64,000 nt of DNA. Source: Cheilinus undulatus. Taxonomy: Eukaryota; Chordata; Actinopteri; Labriformes; Labridae. Of the stretch, positions 62,133-64,000 are shown in pieces. The notes under the pieces are model-generated. The model saw only the letters and a program-made list of their open reading frames with translations, was not told where the DNA came from and did not search any database. How positions within the stretch are numbered: the stretch's first letter is position 1; every line of letters starts with the position of its first letter. Made by a program: the position numbers and the translations under genes. The DNA is taken from the NCBI RefSeq assembly GCF_018320785.1, contig NC_054866.1:14803885-14867884 (forward strand). The letters run 5' to 3'.

Positions 62133-64000
62133 GTGAGTTTACCGAGCAGGATAAAGATAGCCTTATGGAGGTAGCTAGCGGGCTACGTCTATGTGCTGGT
62201 CATTACATTCAAAAATCCTTCTACATTGGTTTAAATGGGACAAAACAAGAGAGAAGGAACTATTTTTTCAGTATTATTTTGAAGCTATAATTGAAATTCT
62301 TTTCACAGAACCATGGTTAGCATACTAGGGTGTGAGGTGAATAATCCATTAAAGATGAACCTTTTTCATTAAATATACGCGAACCATCAAACTGCCAAAC
62401 AAAATAACAGTTAATAACATGCAGTTTCATTTCGTACGATAAGCAGAGCGATTCAGAGTTTGCTAAATTATCAGCGTTATGATATGTTTTGGTATGCTGA
62501 GAAGGCTAGCTCGCTGGTTGGTGTAACTGTGCAAAGAGTAACCGTGTTAACTGGAGACTTACGGCCGAGTGCATCGGTGGTTGTCGTAGTTACAGCAGAT
62601 GTGAAAGATGCAAAGTGACAAATGTATTCCTTCAAGACGTGTTGGGTGAGTTTTTGGCACCAGACATGGAGAACTGATAAATTAAGTGGTATTTTTAACA
62701 TCATGCTTCATGTTCAAGAGCCTTCGTCGCTACGACAGCCACGGCCCAATTCTGCTGAAAGTCGCTTATTAACACGGTCCCTCTGTTAACCGTAACACCA
62801 GTAGCTGATAATCGTAAATAGACGTTTGTTAAACAACTGCTACTGCCTCTAAGCGCTCAGGTTATTTTAATGTATGAATTTATTTGTTGGTTTTTTGGTA
62901 GGTGCTTTAAATTACACTGCTTTAAATCCAACGAGACTGGGGGAGGCAAAACCGCTGCTCGGCAGTAAAGACAGACCTACTGTACTTTTATCAAATTAGT
63001 CTGTTTCAATATTTAAATCAATTTGAAACTATTATTCTTGCCAGACGTCACAACACGGAAGCGGTCATAATTTTTTGATACTGTCCCATAACACCTGTGT
63101 TAAAACGGATTTTTTAAAATGATAATGGCCATTTGGCAAAAGTACTAAAGCATCAAAAGGACGTACATTAATTTCATAAGTAAACTCAAAATTGTAAGCA
63201 GAATCATTCTCACAGACTAAATCGTTCAAATATGTTGAAAATACTTTGTATAGAAATATTGCCAGTGATTTGCGCAATTGAGACTGTGTTAGAAGTTTCC
63301 CCTTTCTTTTTGGAAAATAGAAAATAACCATTGATCAAATATTTGGGGCATTAGACTTCTTTTTTGTTGCTGTAGAATCAAACAGGTAACCTAGTGTCTT
63401 ATTTTAAGGTATTCATATCAGGTTTAAAATTCATATTTTTAATCAAACAAGAGAGATGTCTTAATTGCACAAATTGCAACATTCTGAAAAGTAGCTGGAA
63501 CTGACAAGGACTCCTCACTGGTTCCACCCTTTTTTAAAAAAAAACCTTGTATTTTGTGCAACTTAGACATTGGGCAAGAGTCTGCTTGCAATTTGATATC
63601 AAAACAATAAATTAGCCATCATTAAATCTTTAGGATTGCTGTGTTTTGTTGCTGTGGTATACATGTGTAAATATCATGCGATAGATAGATAGATAGAAAG
63701 ACAGACAGACAGACGTCTCTTATGGGTTGTTTCCACTGAGTCGTCTGTTTCAGTTTGGTACTTTTTGCGTTTCCACTATCAAAAGTTGGAAAGGGTCCCA
63801 AAAGATCAACCTCTACCGTCTCACTTTTTTGGTATCCTTTCACAGGGGCACCAAGCTTACCTATCCGGCCCAAAAAAGTGGAGCTGCACACACACACAAT
63901 AAGAGTTTGCACTAATGTCACTTTCAGTGCAATACATGACTGCTGTTTGTGTTTAATTTACAGACGGATTAAGGACTGTTACATGAACGTTTTAAACTTG
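62133..64000 (+). other. wdfy1: WDFY1 intron 1 (partial)
   Basis: No further WDFY1 exon could be matched. Contains the GATA/GACA microsatellite at 63680-63714 and short open frames without features. Confidence 0.6.
63680..63714 (+). repeat. (GATA)n-(GACA)n microsatellite
   Basis: GATAGATAGATAGATAG followed by GACAGACAGACAGAC. This compound repeat type is common in fish. Confidence 0.95.

Noticed and set aside
62477-62704. 75-residue antisense frame in WDFY1 intron 1
   Set aside because: No family features; GC content near the promoter favours chance frames.
63962-64000. Possible second WDFY1 exon after CAG at 63961
   Set aside because: In the phase required by exon 1 it reads RRIKDCYMNVLNL, not the conserved TIRVWLKRD-like continuation of WDFY proteins.

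Overview
This is vertebrate nuclear DNA, almost certainly from a ray-finned (teleost) fish. The protein-coding content is split into short exons with GT-AG introns. The exon products are clear vertebrate orthologues. The rest is AT-rich and full of fish-type repeats: Tc1-like transposons, non-autonomous hAT elements, tRNA-headed SINEs and decayed LINEs. I see no operons, CRISPR arrays or viral genes.

Four genes can be reconstructed at exon level, and all coding phases close. (1) PSMD2 (26S proteasome subunit Rpn1), minus strand, 6186 down to 1021: seven exons give the first 332 residues, and the gene runs off the left edge. (2) PRSS16 (thymus-specific serine protease, peptidase family S28), plus strand, 11034-30467: nine exons, 492 aa, complete. 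(3) SERPINE2 (glia-derived nexin / protease nexin-1), plus strand, 37955-55019: eight coding exons, 397 aa, complete, with the Arg-Ser reactive bond kept; a non-coding first exon near 35.0-35.1 kb is inferred. (4) WDFY1, plus strand, from 61996: only the first coding exon (46 residues) is visible, and the gene runs off the right edge. PSMD2 and PRSS16 are divergent. SERPINE2 and WDFY1 are also close neighbours on human 2q36, so the right half looks like conserved synteny. The genes do not form a pathway.

The 4.8-kb PSMD2-PRSS16 spacer is mostly transposons: two Tc1-like copies pointing at each other, one split by a nested 311-bp inverted-repeat element with a 9-bp target duplication, then a 155-bp near-perfect foldback with a 6-bp duplication. 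PRSS16 introns hold a deleted Tc1 with only its helix-turn-helix start left, a foldback, other transposon relics, a TTAA-flanked MITE and several copies of one unclassified repeat. SERPINE2 intron 2 is mostly three successive non-autonomous hAT-type elements, one with a BED-finger remnant. SERPINE2 intron 4 carries a tRNA-derived SINE and inverted copies of another repeat. The SERPINE2-WDFY1 spacer holds a truncated LINE with a YADD motif, a truncated Tc1 and an L1/Tx1-like LINE relic.

I did not find a convincing previously undescribed biological system. The most useful observations are the nested and foldback elements with their target duplications and a few splice-site oddities. All family calls come from reading translations and repeat structure, without database searches.
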